Positions 9,801-20,200 of a DNA stretch of 64,000 nucleotides are shown here, piece by piece (within the stretch, counting starts at the first letter, position 1; every line of letters begins with the position of its first letter). Both the position numbers and the translations under genes were made by a program. Under the pieces are notes generated by a model. The model was not told the DNA's origin. It ran no database searches and saw nothing but the letters and a program-made list of their open reading frames with translations. Source of the stretch: Bacteroidales bacterium. GTDB taxonomy: Bacteria; Bacteroidota; Bacteroidia; Bacteroidales; UBA932. The stretch covers positions 1 through 64,000 of the forward strand of contig SUYM01000018.1 in the NCBI GenBank assembly GCA_015060455.1, given 5' to 3'.

Positions 9801-10043
9801 AGATCCTTCGACTTCGCTGACGCTCCGCTCAGGATGACAGGTGGGAAACGCTGACGCTCCGCTCAGGATGACAGGCGGGAAACGCTGACGCTACGCTCAG
9901 GATGACAGAGGGAAATGCTGACGCTACGCTCAGGATGACAGAAGGGAAATGCTGACGCTACGCTCAGGATGACAGGAGGGAAACGCTGACGCTACGCTCA
10001 GGATGACAGGACGGAAATGCTGACACTACGCTCAGGATGACAG
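9801..10043. repeat. Tandem array of ~33-34-bp units, core GCTGACGCTACGCTCAGGATGACAG (about 7 units)
   Basis: Directly visible; abuts the stop codon of the 10046-11362 gene. Confidence 0.92.
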
Positions 10044-10045
10044 GG

Positions 10046-11362
10046 TCAGTGACGGAGGCGAATAAGAATATAATTCAGACAACTCCTCTCGCCCCTCTTG
10101 TCTGAAGGCACAGACACAAGCCCGCCGCAGTCACGCACCCACATCGCAGACGAGCCGCCGCCGTCAAAACGGGTCATCTCATATCCGCCGAGTCTGAGTG
10201 ACGTCTGGGCCATCTCAACACTTTTCATTCCGCGGGAAACCTTGCTTCTGCCGTCCACCTGCACCAGCCACACCTTCCTGCCGTCCTTGCTTACGGTAAC
10301 GAAAGTCATAGGGTTATGTGTAGTAAGATTACTGTCATTCGGCTTCAGATTTTCGGAACTGACATCCTTACCCTCATGAAGAAATCTATGCATAGTGCTG
10401 ACCATGGCGACAATCGGTTTCCTGACCCCGCCCACAGTCACATCTGCACGTAACGATATCACATCACCCTCTTTCAGCATTGCCACGACCCTGTCAGCAG
10501 CCTCTCCGCGCAACTGAATACCCACCTGGTCCGGAGACTGAAGGTACGGCGCTTTGCTCAACCGAGAAGTTCTGCCGTCATAAACTGCTGTCACACGTGC
10601 CTTACTATACCCGCAGTTTACCTTCATCGGACCACGGACATACTGTGCGACCACATACACCACCGCCGAATCCAGCAGAGGATTGACAAGGTCTCGCCCC
10701 TCGTGAGGAATTTCCTTATATCTTGATGTATAGATGTTTACAGGAGAACCCACCTCGTCTCCCCGAAGGATATAATCGTTTATCGCATGATATTCGATCT
10801 CCTCCCTGCCCAGGCGGATCTTCCCCACAAAATCCTTCTGCCCCACCGCCGCAGTCCTGTCCTTGAAAACAGCAAAGCACCAACCGTGTCCTTTCCCGTA
10901 ACGCTGACGGATCTTCGGATGATTCTGATATATCGGTTCCCCGCCGGAAACGATGATGCCCCTGGCATATCCCAGATGAGAATCAAATCCGCAGGCATTG
11001 ATCCCGGCCACAACATCCGTCCCCTCCTCATTGTATCTGGAACCTATCTGACTCAGAGTCTCCCTGACACAGAATCCGTTGAGACGGTTGCGGTTACCGT
11101 TGGGATTGGGAATGATATCATCCGCAAAGACCGGCATTATCTCCACATTACGCCTGGACAGATCTATTTCCAGCACATTCATATTACGTGGAACATTATC
11201 CCACGAATATGCTGTATATACAACGCCTTTTGTGAGTTCCACGCGGGATTTCGCAGTCCACTGATAATACTCATCAGAAAGCATATCCGCGGGCTGGGCA
11301 CCGGCTGCCATATTAAACACAACGGCGGCAAAAGCCGCCGTCATAAAAGATATTTTACTCAT
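10046..11362 (-). CDS. Phosphodiester glycosidase family (NAGPA/DUF2233-like) secreted protein
   Basis: ADDIIPNPNGNRNRLNGFCVRETLSQIG, VAGINACGFDSHLGYARGI, TFVTVSKDGRKVWLVQVDGRS, MTRFDGGGSSAMWV. Confidence 0.85.
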   Translation of the reverse strand: MSKISFMTAAFAAVVFNMAAGAQPADMLSDEYYQWTAKSRVELTKGVVYTAYSWDNVPRNMNVLEIDLSRRNVEIMPVFADDIIPNPNGNRNRLNGFCVRETLSQIGSRYNEEGTDVVAGINACGFDSHLGYARGIIVSGGEPIYQNHPKIRQRYGKGHGWCFAVFKDRTAAVGQKDFVGKIRLGREEIEYHAINDYILRGDEVGSPVNIYTSRYKEIPHEGRDLVNPLLDSAVVYVVAQYVRGPMKVNCGYSKARVTAVYDGRTSRLSKAPYLQSPDQVGIQLRGEAADRVVAMLKEGDVISLRADVTVGGVRKPIVAMVSTMHRFLHEGKDVSSENLKPNDSNLTTHNPMTFVTVSKDGRKVWLVQVDGRSKVSRGMKSVEMAQTSLRLGGYEMTRFDGGGSSAMWVRDCGGLVSVPSDKRGERSCLNYILIRLRH

Positions 11363-12135
11363 TAGAACAAGTTGTTAAGCACATAAGCAAGTCTGTGACC
11401 GGCCTTGACAATCTGACTCTCGATAAGCGGAACCGCGATATTGAGTTCATCCTGACCGACAAGTGTGTCAGGCTTGACCAGATCCCACTGGATGTAGCAG
11501 TCCTTTGCGCTCTGTTCGAACCATTCCTGCGGAGTGCCTTTCACCCACTCCTTGACCTGTTTCTTATCCACTCTGTCAATTTCAGCAGCCCATTCGGACG
11601 CAGAGAAATATCGGGTATATTGGATGATTCCAAGATCCCATACAGTATGATAAGCCAGTTTCCTCTTCTCCCATGCGGGACCCACAAAAGCCTTGAACTT
11701 CTGACTCTTACCCTCATAATATATATGAACAGGGCAATGGAAGTCCCCGACAAGGTGAATGATATATTTCAGGTTGACCGCCACCGCAGAATCCGGAAGT
11801 TCCTTATAGTTCTTCAAAGCCTCAATGGCCAGATTGAGACCATATATAGCGTCACCGTCCTTGGCATTATGGACATATTTGAAATCCTTGTCAACACTTG
11901 CCACATGCCACTTTGTAGTGAAGCCATACTCAGGAGTGTGACGGTAGTCATCCATCCATTTTGCATAATAGACGATGGACTTTCCACCGAGATACTTCTC
12001 AATCTTCTTCTTTACAGAGGGTTTCAGATGATTCTCGGCAATTTTAGCAACGGTCTCATGAGCCTCGCGGCCAAAGCCGAAGGCAGGAGAGCATAATATC
12101 AGTCCTGCCAGAGCAATCAAAACTATACGTTTCAT
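11362..12135 (-). CDS. S1/P1-type nuclease, secreted
   Basis: Mature N-terminus FGREAHETVAKIAENHL, KWHVASVD, YIIHLVGDFHCPVH, AYHTVWDLGII. Confidence 0.88.
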   Translation of the reverse strand: MKRIVLIALAGLILCSPAFGFGREAHETVAKIAENHLKPSVKKKIEKYLGGKSIVYYAKWMDDYRHTPEYGFTTKWHVASVDKDFKYVHNAKDGDAIYGLNLAIEALKNYKELPDSAVAVNLKYIIHLVGDFHCPVHIYYEGKSQKFKAFVGPAWEKRKLAYHTVWDLGIIQYTRYFSASEWAAEIDRVDKKQVKEWVKGTPQEWFEQSAKDCYIQWDLVKPDTLVGQDELNIAVPLIESQIVKAGHRLAYVLNNLF

Positions 12136-12137
12136 GA

Positions 12138-13067
12138 TCAGTCGTGTCTTCCGATTGAACGAAGGTAATCGAGAAGCATTCCAGGACGGTCAGTCTGGAT
12201 CATCGTAGCACCCATGTCGATATACTGGCCATAAACATCAGCAGGATCTGCTGCCTCAAGAGCAGCGTCATCATCGTTTCCGAATCCGCCACACACTGAA
12301 GGCCAGAATGTATTCACCCAAAGTTTAGAACCCATCTTGTGGATTTCTGCCACACAGTTGTCCATCTCCTCACCGTTCTTCTTCCAGCACACCTCGAATG
12401 CGAGAGGAACAATACCTCTGTTCACATAGTCATAGAACAGTTTCTGTCCTTTTTCCTTATTGATATCGATGATAGGCATGTAGAGAAGGTTATTCTTGTA
12501 TGGGGCCATATCCTCAGCCACCTGATCAATGCTCTTCTTACCTTTCATGAGCACCTGACCTGTCATACCGAGTTCGTCAGCAAGTTCAACGATTTCCTTG
12601 TAATAGTCCTGAGCGTGATCGACATTGATAAGAATCCTGTCCTTGCAGCATTCAAATGCCTCACGAAGGGTAGGTACTCTCACGGAGTCAGTCGCCACAT
12701 TATGAGCCCTCTTCATTTTAAGTTTCTTGAGAGAGTCGAGCGTATAACTGCTCACCAGTCCCTTTCCGTTTGTCATACGGTCCACAGTCTTGTCGTGCAT
12801 AAGAACCAGAACGCTGTCGCTGGTCATCTTCACGTCAAGTTCCATCATATCACCACCCATACGTATAAGCGACTCGATTGCAGGAATAGAGTTCTCCGGG
12901 TAATTTCTCCAGTCACCGCGGTGAGAAATGACCATCACATAGTCGGAATTCGGATCATTCATTTCAGCGAGGATCTTCTCTACGCGGGTAGCGTACTTTG
13001 GCTGCTGTGCGCACGATGCGAGCGCCACAGAAGCGCACACCGCAAAAAGGAATTTGGTCAGTTTCAT
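12138..13067 (-). CDS. Glycerophosphodiester phosphodiesterase-family lipoprotein
   Basis: MVISHRGDWRNYPENSIPAIESLIRMGGDMMELDVKMTSDSVLVLMHDKTVDRMTNGKG; lipobox-like LASCA; start at MKLTKFLF. Confidence 0.92.
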   Translation of the reverse strand: MKLTKFLFAVCASVALASCAQQPKYATRVEKILAEMNDPNSDYVMVISHRGDWRNYPENSIPAIESLIRMGGDMMELDVKMTSDSVLVLMHDKTVDRMTNGKGLVSSYTLDSLKKLKMKRAHNVATDSVRVPTLREAFECCKDRILINVDHAQDYYKEIVELADELGMTGQVLMKGKKSIDQVAEDMAPYKNNLLYMPIIDINKEKGQKLFYDYVNRGIVPLAFEVCWKKNGEEMDNCVAEIHKMGSKLWVNTFWPSVCGGFGNDDDAALEAADPADVYGQYIDMGATMIQTDRPGMLLDYLRSIGRHD

Positions 13068-13151
13068 ATCATGTAGTTTTATTGGTTTTTCTGAAATTCT
13101 CACAAATATAATCAAACAAGTCGCAACAATGTTCTGCCTGCCTCAAAAAAA

Positions 13152-16100
13152 TCACCATCTGACACCATTCTCCCCGATGGTTTCAAAAGATGATGATGAG
13201 GCGGGAGCAGCCTTGTTGACCTCGACTGTCCCTCTGCCAAAATCATTGGTGACCACACTCTCGCTATATTGTTCCGCAGGGATGTACCCATCCTCTCCGA
13301 CAGTCTTTTTGGCTGAACTGAAATAGAACGATTTTTCCTGAGCGGAAGAAGATCCGGTTATATCACGCTCAATGGCAGAATGCGCCCCATAAGTCCAATT
13401 CCAGCCAATCTCCTGTACCATCCATCTTCCCGAGAACAGGGCGACACGCATGCTTGTGGACTTGCTCGCCGCATTGTCGGCTTCGGCATCCTCCGGACCA
13501 TAAAGCAATAACTCCGAATATGTAACCCATTTGTCATCCGAACCATCAGCAGGAGTGTCATTGTCATCCCAGCGGAATATACGATAAACAGCATTCTCGC
13601 CACGAAGAAGACCGCTGCGGACGATGGTCACATAGATGATTTCATGACCGATGGACAGAGCAAGATATTTTCCGGTATAAGTCCCGGACGGCACCTTATA
13701 TACAGTACTCTGAGCCGCAATGGCATCACGGTAACGGACAGCCGTATGACTTGCTCCGGCGATAGCCGTACCGTTGGCATAACCGGTATCATTCGTCATA
13801 TAATCCTCCACCCAGTACAGTTCCGAAGTCTTGGAATTATACCCCGAAAGAGACATGGAAGAAACGTTCGGAAGCGTTAAAGTAGTTCCATTGCCGTGCG
13901 AATAGATGTCGTCGGCCATAGTCTCTGCCATATTGTTATATATACCGACAGATGTGGGACTAAATTCTACAGTTGCATTATTCTGCATAAAAAGACCTCC
14001 GCCGACTCCCTGAAGAGCAAGTGAGTTACCGGAGACACCACCATAATTATCGACCGCATAGCCATAACCCGTACTCAACGTTTTACCTGATCTGTCAACA
14101 GCGCGGTTGTTTATGATAAGGGCATCAGTGAAAGTCAGGGAAGAGTTCCCTCCCGTAATAAAGATACCTCCGCCATCTCTCGAGGTGTTTGATATGATTT
14201 TGCCACCGGTAATATCCATCTCTCCTGCTGCCATATAGATTCCTCCACCCATTAGAGATGAATTTTCTTCTATAACACCATTACTAATTGTGACACTAAT
14301 ACTGTTACCATTCTCTGCAACTATACCACCGCCACATACTCCGGCTTTATTACCGCTTATGACACCGCCGGTTATACTCAAAGTACCGTTGCACATATAA
14401 ATTCCGCCACCATCATATCTCGCTTCGTTACCGCTTATGGCTCCATTTGTAAACTCCAGGTACGCAGTGTTATTCATATATACTCCGCCACCGAACGCAT
14501 TGGTGTCCGTACATTTATTCCTGATGATACTACCATTCGAGAAGTTACATCGGGAGTCCTGACAAAGATATATACCCCCGCCTTGATGATTTGAAGTGTT
14601 ATCGGATATTACACCGCCATTGAGCGTCACTACGCCGGCATCTGCGGCAAGTCCCCCACCTTGTGGAGCGCTGTTTCCGGATATGGTACCATTAGTTATA
14701 TTAACTCTGACATCGGAATTTCCTTTTCTTATGTATATTCCTCCACCTTTCAACGCTGCAGAATTTCCTGAAATGACAGGAGAGCCCTCACTCATGGTAA
14801 CATTTCCTTTTGCTGACAGCAGGATTCCACCTCCTCCTGCATAGGTCTCATTAGTACCAGTCGCTTTATTGTCCGTAATCTTTGTATCTCCGGAAATATT
14901 AACAGTAGAATTTGAGAATATTCCGCCGCCTCCGGTAGTGGCGGTATTTTTGCTTATGACTCCACCTGCAAGATTACAAGTCGCATTGGCATTAACGAAA
15001 ATTCCACCGCCATATGTTCCGGTATTACTGTCAATTGTTCCTCCCGATAAGCTGCAGGAAGAATAGTTCCCGAGAAAAATTCCACCGCCATATGTTCCGG
15101 CCGTATTGTTTCTGATTTCACCATTATTGACGGTCAGTACAGAATTTGCATTTGCGAGATAAATCCCTGCACCATACGCACCCGACTTATTATATGATAC
15201 TTCTCCCGACTCAATAGTCAATGTGCCATTCTTGACATAGATTCCTCCTCCGTTATTCGTACCGTTATTGCTTTTTACCGAGCCGCCAATCAGTTTTATG
15301 GTTCCGCTATCTAGGAAAATTCCACCGCCATTGTACGCTTTATTCGCATCTGCATCAGCATAAGCCTCACCTGCACCACCGATAACTCCATCCCTGAGCG
15401 TCATAACAGACTCTCCGGTACAAAAGATTCCGCCCCCTTCCGAGTCATCAGAAGAGGCAGTGTTTTTATAAATTTTTCCAGAACTCATCTCAAAGGTCGC
15501 CCCATCAGTGATATAAATACCGCCTCCGTCAGTCTTTGCCGTATTTTCATAAATCTCAGAGCCTGCCGCATCCGCATCGCAATAAATCGGAAGTTTTGAC
15601 ACCATTATACCGCCTCCGCCACCACCTGTTGACTCATTTTTGTAAATTTCACCGCCGTTAAGTCTGACCTTACACCTTGTCGCATCAAGATTTGCCTCCA
15701 ATCCCTCACTTGATGTTTCAGTCGGCCCTACCTGACAATAAATTCCTCCGCCACCTCCTGTCGCTTTGTTATCACGGATTTCACCGGCTTTGATATTAAG
15801 ATTGATATTCAGTTTGGAATTATTGTAAGTCAGAAAGATACCGCCGCCGTTTGCTGTAACCGTGTTGTCATATATCGAGGTCCCATCTATATTAAGATTT
15901 ATAGTTGAGTTCTGGTACAAAGAAGTCGTATTACGAAAATTCAGACACATTCCGCCACCGTGTTTAGCGGTATTGCCATATATTTTCAATTTGTTGTCGA
16001 AGTTCATATCAAGCACCTTCGGCTGACTGAAACTCACACCATTGTAAGTTATCACATATACGCCTCCCCCATAAGTAGCGGCCTTGTTGTTATAAATTTG

Positions 16101-17207
16101 GCTGACGTTTCCCGTGAACTGAAAGGTGCCGGAAAACATTGCGCCTCCGGCATAAGTCCCAGCCTGATTATCATAAATGTTACAGCCATTCAATGTCGTA
16201 CAAGTTTCCTCCACACCCTGAGCCGAGGCAAGCAGTCCTCCGCAATAACCCGCGACATAGTTATCACGAATATTCGAATTGGTGATTATAGTATGTCCGA
16301 CCACACCGCCTCCGGTTCTGATAGTGCCGCAGACCCCGCTACTTCTTGCGTAATTTTGGTAGAACAAACAATCTGTTATTGTTGTCTTGCAACTTTCAGG
16401 AGTGTTGGACAAGCCAGACTGCCCCTGGCGCTGATTGTAGATAATTATTGCAGGAGCAGAGCGGGCATAGCAGTTTCGTATGTGGACATTTTTCAATGTC
16501 ATCGGACCGAACTTTGTGTTCGAATTATCCAGCCAGTTGATCGTGGGTCTCACGATTGCCGCACCATCCCATAATGAAAAAGCAGAAGCAATTTTTGCAC
16601 ATTCCATTTCGAGAGTCCCGACAACGTACAACACTCCTCCCGACTTGCGATACTCATTATTGTTTTCTGAGTCCTTCCCTGTTACCGGTCCGCGAAAGTT
16701 GTAGATAAACTTAGTCTTATCGGAAGCGTCCGGAAAGTACTTATAACCCAAATGAGTATAATTATATAATTCTTCGACCGCCGCCGCCTGAAAAACGCCA
16801 TCATCATCCATTGGGGTAGCCGGTTCCGAACCTGTACTTCCTTTGATGGCAATAAAATCGTTACCTATATTATTGCCGATTATCTTAAGTGTACCTCCCT
16901 CCTGCACTTCAAACACACAATGTACGGAACCGTCAGGCACAGCAAAGTCCGGGTCAAGATAAACTTGGACATAACTCGAACCTGTCGGATAGCCGGGCTT
17001 TTTCTTTATGGTCAACGTTATCCCACTGGGAATTACTATAGGAGCCTTAATCTTCACATGTCCCTCCAAGGTGACAGTCTTACTTTGGGTCATAGTTCCG
17101 CCGCTCCACTGCCCGCTTGTGGGGAAGGTAGGGGCTGCCGCGCATTCAACACTGAATGCAGCCGCACCCAGAATTAAAATTGCTATTATAGAAACAATTC
17201 TTTTCAT
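13152..17207 (-). CDS. Giant right-handed beta-helix protein with many GGGI(Y/F) repeats (polymorphic outer membrane protein-like), secreted
   Basis: Dozens of NTGTYGGGIFVNANATCNLAGGVISKNTATTGGGGIF type coils; SPI-like signal MKRIVSIIAILILGAAAFSVECAAA; non-repeat C-terminal ~250 aa. Confidence 0.85.
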   Translation of the reverse strand: MKRIVSIIAILILGAAAFSVECAAAPTFPTSGQWSGGTMTQSKTVTLEGHVKIKAPIVIPSGITLTIKKKPGYPTGSSYVQVYLDPDFAVPDGSVHCVFEVQEGGTLKIIGNNIGNDFIAIKGSTGSEPATPMDDDGVFQAAAVEELYNYTHLGYKYFPDASDKTKFIYNFRGPVTGKDSENNNEYRKSGGVLYVVGTLEMECAKIASAFSLWDGAAIVRPTINWLDNSNTKFGPMTLKNVHIRNCYARSAPAIIIYNQRQGQSGLSNTPESCKTTITDCLFYQNYARSSGVCGTIRTGGGVVGHTIITNSNIRDNYVAGYCGGLLASAQGVEETCTTLNGCNIYDNQAGTYAGGAMFSGTFQFTGNVSQIYNNKAATYGGGVYVITYNGVSFSQPKVLDMNFDNKLKIYGNTAKHGGGMCLNFRNTTSLYQNSTINLNIDGTSIYDNTVTANGGGIFLTYNNSKLNINLNIKAGEIRDNKATGGGGGIYCQVGPTETSSEGLEANLDATRCKVRLNGGEIYKNESTGGGGGGIMVSKLPIYCDADAAGSEIYENTAKTDGGGIYITDGATFEMSSGKIYKNTASSDDSEGGGIFCTGESVMTLRDGVIGGAGEAYADADANKAYNGGGIFLDSGTIKLIGGSVKSNNGTNNGGGIYVKNGTLTIESGEVSYNKSGAYGAGIYLANANSVLTVNNGEIRNNTAGTYGGGIFLGNYSSCSLSGGTIDSNTGTYGGGIFVNANATCNLAGGVISKNTATTGGGGIFSNSTVNISGDTKITDNKATGTNETYAGGGGILLSAKGNVTMSEGSPVISGNSAALKGGGIYIRKGNSDVRVNITNGTISGNSAPQGGGLAADAGVVTLNGGVISDNTSNHQGGGIYLCQDSRCNFSNGSIIRNKCTDTNAFGGGVYMNNTAYLEFTNGAISGNEARYDGGGIYMCNGTLSITGGVISGNKAGVCGGGIVAENGNSISVTISNGVIEENSSLMGGGIYMAAGEMDITGGKIISNTSRDGGGIFITGGNSSLTFTDALIINNRAVDRSGKTLSTGYGYAVDNYGGVSGNSLALQGVGGGLFMQNNATVEFSPTSVGIYNNMAETMADDIYSHGNGTTLTLPNVSSMSLSGYNSKTSELYWVEDYMTNDTGYANGTAIAGASHTAVRYRDAIAAQSTVYKVPSGTYTGKYLALSIGHEIIYVTIVRSGLLRGENAVYRIFRWDDNDTPADGSDDKWVTYSELLLYGPEDAEADNAASKSTSMRVALFSGRWMVQEIGWNWTYGAHSAIERDITGSSSAQEKSFYFSSAKKTVGEDGYIPAEQYSESVVTNDFGRGTVEVNKAAPASSSSFETIGENGVRW

Positions 17208-17250
17208 GTATCTTTTATGTTGATGTTTGGAAGCACCTGACCTTCCGGTT

Positions 17251-20200
17251 TTAATACTGACTCATATCCGTGATCTCAAACGGCTTGGCAATGGCATTGC
17301 GGGCCGCCTGAAGAGCGATCGGAGCATTTGCATCAGTAACAGGTGTCGTTCCTGTTGCATTATCTGGGAAACGATAGGTGTTACCGTCAAGCTTGACTCC
17401 TGTAAGCGGAGTGATGACGGTCTCAAACACAGTACATGAAGCGCCATAGCGGGCAAGACCAAGATCCATGTGATAGCCGTCACGGGTCAGGTCAAGGGCT
17501 GTGGTTGTACATGATGTCGTACGCAGATTCTGAAGCATTGTTCCTGTAGGGATGATGCCGTCAACGTCACACTCTGCCATAACCTCCTGCGCAAAAGCAG
17601 TGATGACAGGATACATGGCCAACTGCTCAGCCTTTGCCGTAGCCTTGTTCTTTGCCGCAAATTTCTCCGTATGTTGAGCGGCAGTCAGGCTTACTGACGA
17701 ATCGGTATTATAAAATGCCACAGGCCATGTAATCGCGCTTCGGCTGCCGAAACCGATCCTGTCCATGTTGTAATAAGCCTGAGACATGATGTAATATATC
17801 TTTGCATCGCCCTGGCTTTCCTTGATATGGTTGATTACGCCTGTCACATTCGATTTAGCGGTATCATTCCACACCCATGCGGCAGCATTTCCTGTATGCT
17901 CCTGAATGGTCACGACATCCCACTGACGGCTTTCACAGATGTCCTTAAGGCTCTTTCCTGTCACTGTTGTCCAACCTGTAGCACCGGCGTTGCAGGTATA
18001 GGCACTATAGTCCTTAGCCGTTGCCCAGGTGCTGTTATAGGCAGACATCAGACGACCGCCATAGTACATATGCACCATGTTCACGTTCTTGATGCCCGCA
18101 GCAGCAAGCATTCCAGGAAGATGCTTTACAGAGTCATCCGTGAAGGAGTTTCCGATGAAAAGGATATTGATGGCATCGGCTCCGTCGAAGATGATATTGG
18201 TAATTTTTGAAGCATTCGCAGCGGCATAGATACCTATATAATCCATGTAGTTGTCGTTGTTCAGGCTTACCATCTGATAGTTGCCGCCATTATATGTTCC
18301 GATTGTACCTCCGACCACGACATTGTCAACCTTGGCAAACTTGGAGAAATTTGCTGCTATCTGACCGAGGTAACGGCTCGTTGCTGAAGTCTCGTTCAAG
18401 ATATCACCGACAATCATTCCATAATTACCGCCACCGGTAATTTCCGATGAAGCATCAACGTCAGTCGATCCGCTTATCAAGCATACAAGACCGCCGCCCT
18501 GAGCATTACTTCCGCTCTGAGTAAGAACCAGATCACCGTGATTTTCACAATCCCTCATATAACAATAGTCAGACATGAAACAAGTGATCATTCCCGCTCT
18601 GATATTGGTACCGGTATTTGTCTGATTTCCGTAATTCTTACAAGATGACAGAGTGGTCTTCCTCTGCACGCTGCCGGCAATACCGGCTGTTCTTGACACC
18701 TCGGAAGTCATGTCACCATAATTGATACAGTTCGACACAGTATTACCGGTTGCATCATTATGTGTGTAGGCATGACCTATGATTCCGCCGACAATGACAC
18801 CGTTACCACCATTATTGGTGTTCGCGCCCCGCTTTGCGGTCATATCTCCATAGTTCACAAGATCGGCAAGCGTAGTGGACTCTCCGGACATCGAAATCAC
18901 GTAACCGGCAAAAGCAGCCATTGTGGTGCGTTTCTCATTAACTGCATTACCGTTGCAGATCATTGGAACATAGTTCACACAATTCCTGATGGTCGATTTA
19001 CGGCAGAATCCTGCAACTACACCGGCATCAATGACACCATTTCCTTTGAATGTCAGTTCACTGCTGTCTCCAGAAGGCGCTCCCATTACAAGGTTCTCGA
19101 CTGTCGCTCCATTGAGGAAGCCGAACAGACCATAGGTCGTTCCATCCACCGCAGAACTATATGTAGGAGTAAGTTTGATATTGCGGATACTATGACCCAT
19201 ACCGTTGAATTTTCCTGTAAATGCCTTACCTCCTGTCGGAGCATAGTTTGAAACCTTTGCATTTCCGATAGGCGTCCAAGTCTTTCCTGTCATATCGATG
19301 TCATTCAAAAGAACAACCACTCCGTTCTGACAGAACTTCGAGTAATCGCTTCCGGCATTCACAAGCGAAGCCAACTCCATCAGGTCGTCCGCAGTGCGGA
19401 TACCAGGAGCGTCAGGACCGTTGAAGACAAGGTTGGTGATCTTCGCGTCATTGGCATCGGAGCGGATACCGATATAATTTCTATAATTAGAGGTACTAAG
19501 AGTGACCATCTTATAGTTTCCGCCATTGTAAGAGCCAATGCTGCCATCAACAACAACGCCATCCACCTTCGACAACTTTGAGAAATTAGCAGCAATAAGA
19601 CCAAGATAATGCACTGTGGACTCTGAACTTGTCAGAATATCTCCGATGATCATTCCATAATTGCCACCACCGGTGATTTCTGCTGTCGTCGAGTTCATCA
19701 TACAAACCAATCCACCGCCTTGAACTTTATTGACATTGTTTTTCGTAAGCACCAAGTCTCCATGATTCTCACAGTCCTTCAACGCCGTATAATTTGCCAT
19801 TATAGCCGTAATCATTCCGATACGGACATCAGTTCCGGTGTTGACCTGATCACCATAGTTCTTGCAATTTTCCACTATTGTGTACTGATTTGCAGCAGAT
19901 ACGATACCACACGAACGAGCAACAGAAGACTCTATGTTTCCATAATTAACACAATTGCTTATATGATTTCGTGTTGTGCTTATAGTCGTCGTACCATTTG
20001 CAAGACCTGCTATTCCGGCAGCCATCACAGACGCTGCTCCATTCGTTGTATTGCTACCGCCTGCAGCCTTGATTGAGCCATAGTTGACAAGGTTCTCAAG
20101 AGTACAGCCTGCTCCCTGATTTGCATATACAAATCCCGCGAATCCAGCCATTGTGACACGCTGTGCAGCTGTGCTTCCCGTTACATTCATAGGAACATAG

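Noticed and set aside
9801-10043. Possible CRISPR array
   Set aside because: Units are contiguous ~34-bp tandem repeats without unique 30-40 bp spacers, and no cas genes are visible.
13152-17207. Classical type V autotransporter
   Set aside because: No evident C-terminal beta-barrel domain; only the passenger-like repeats match.
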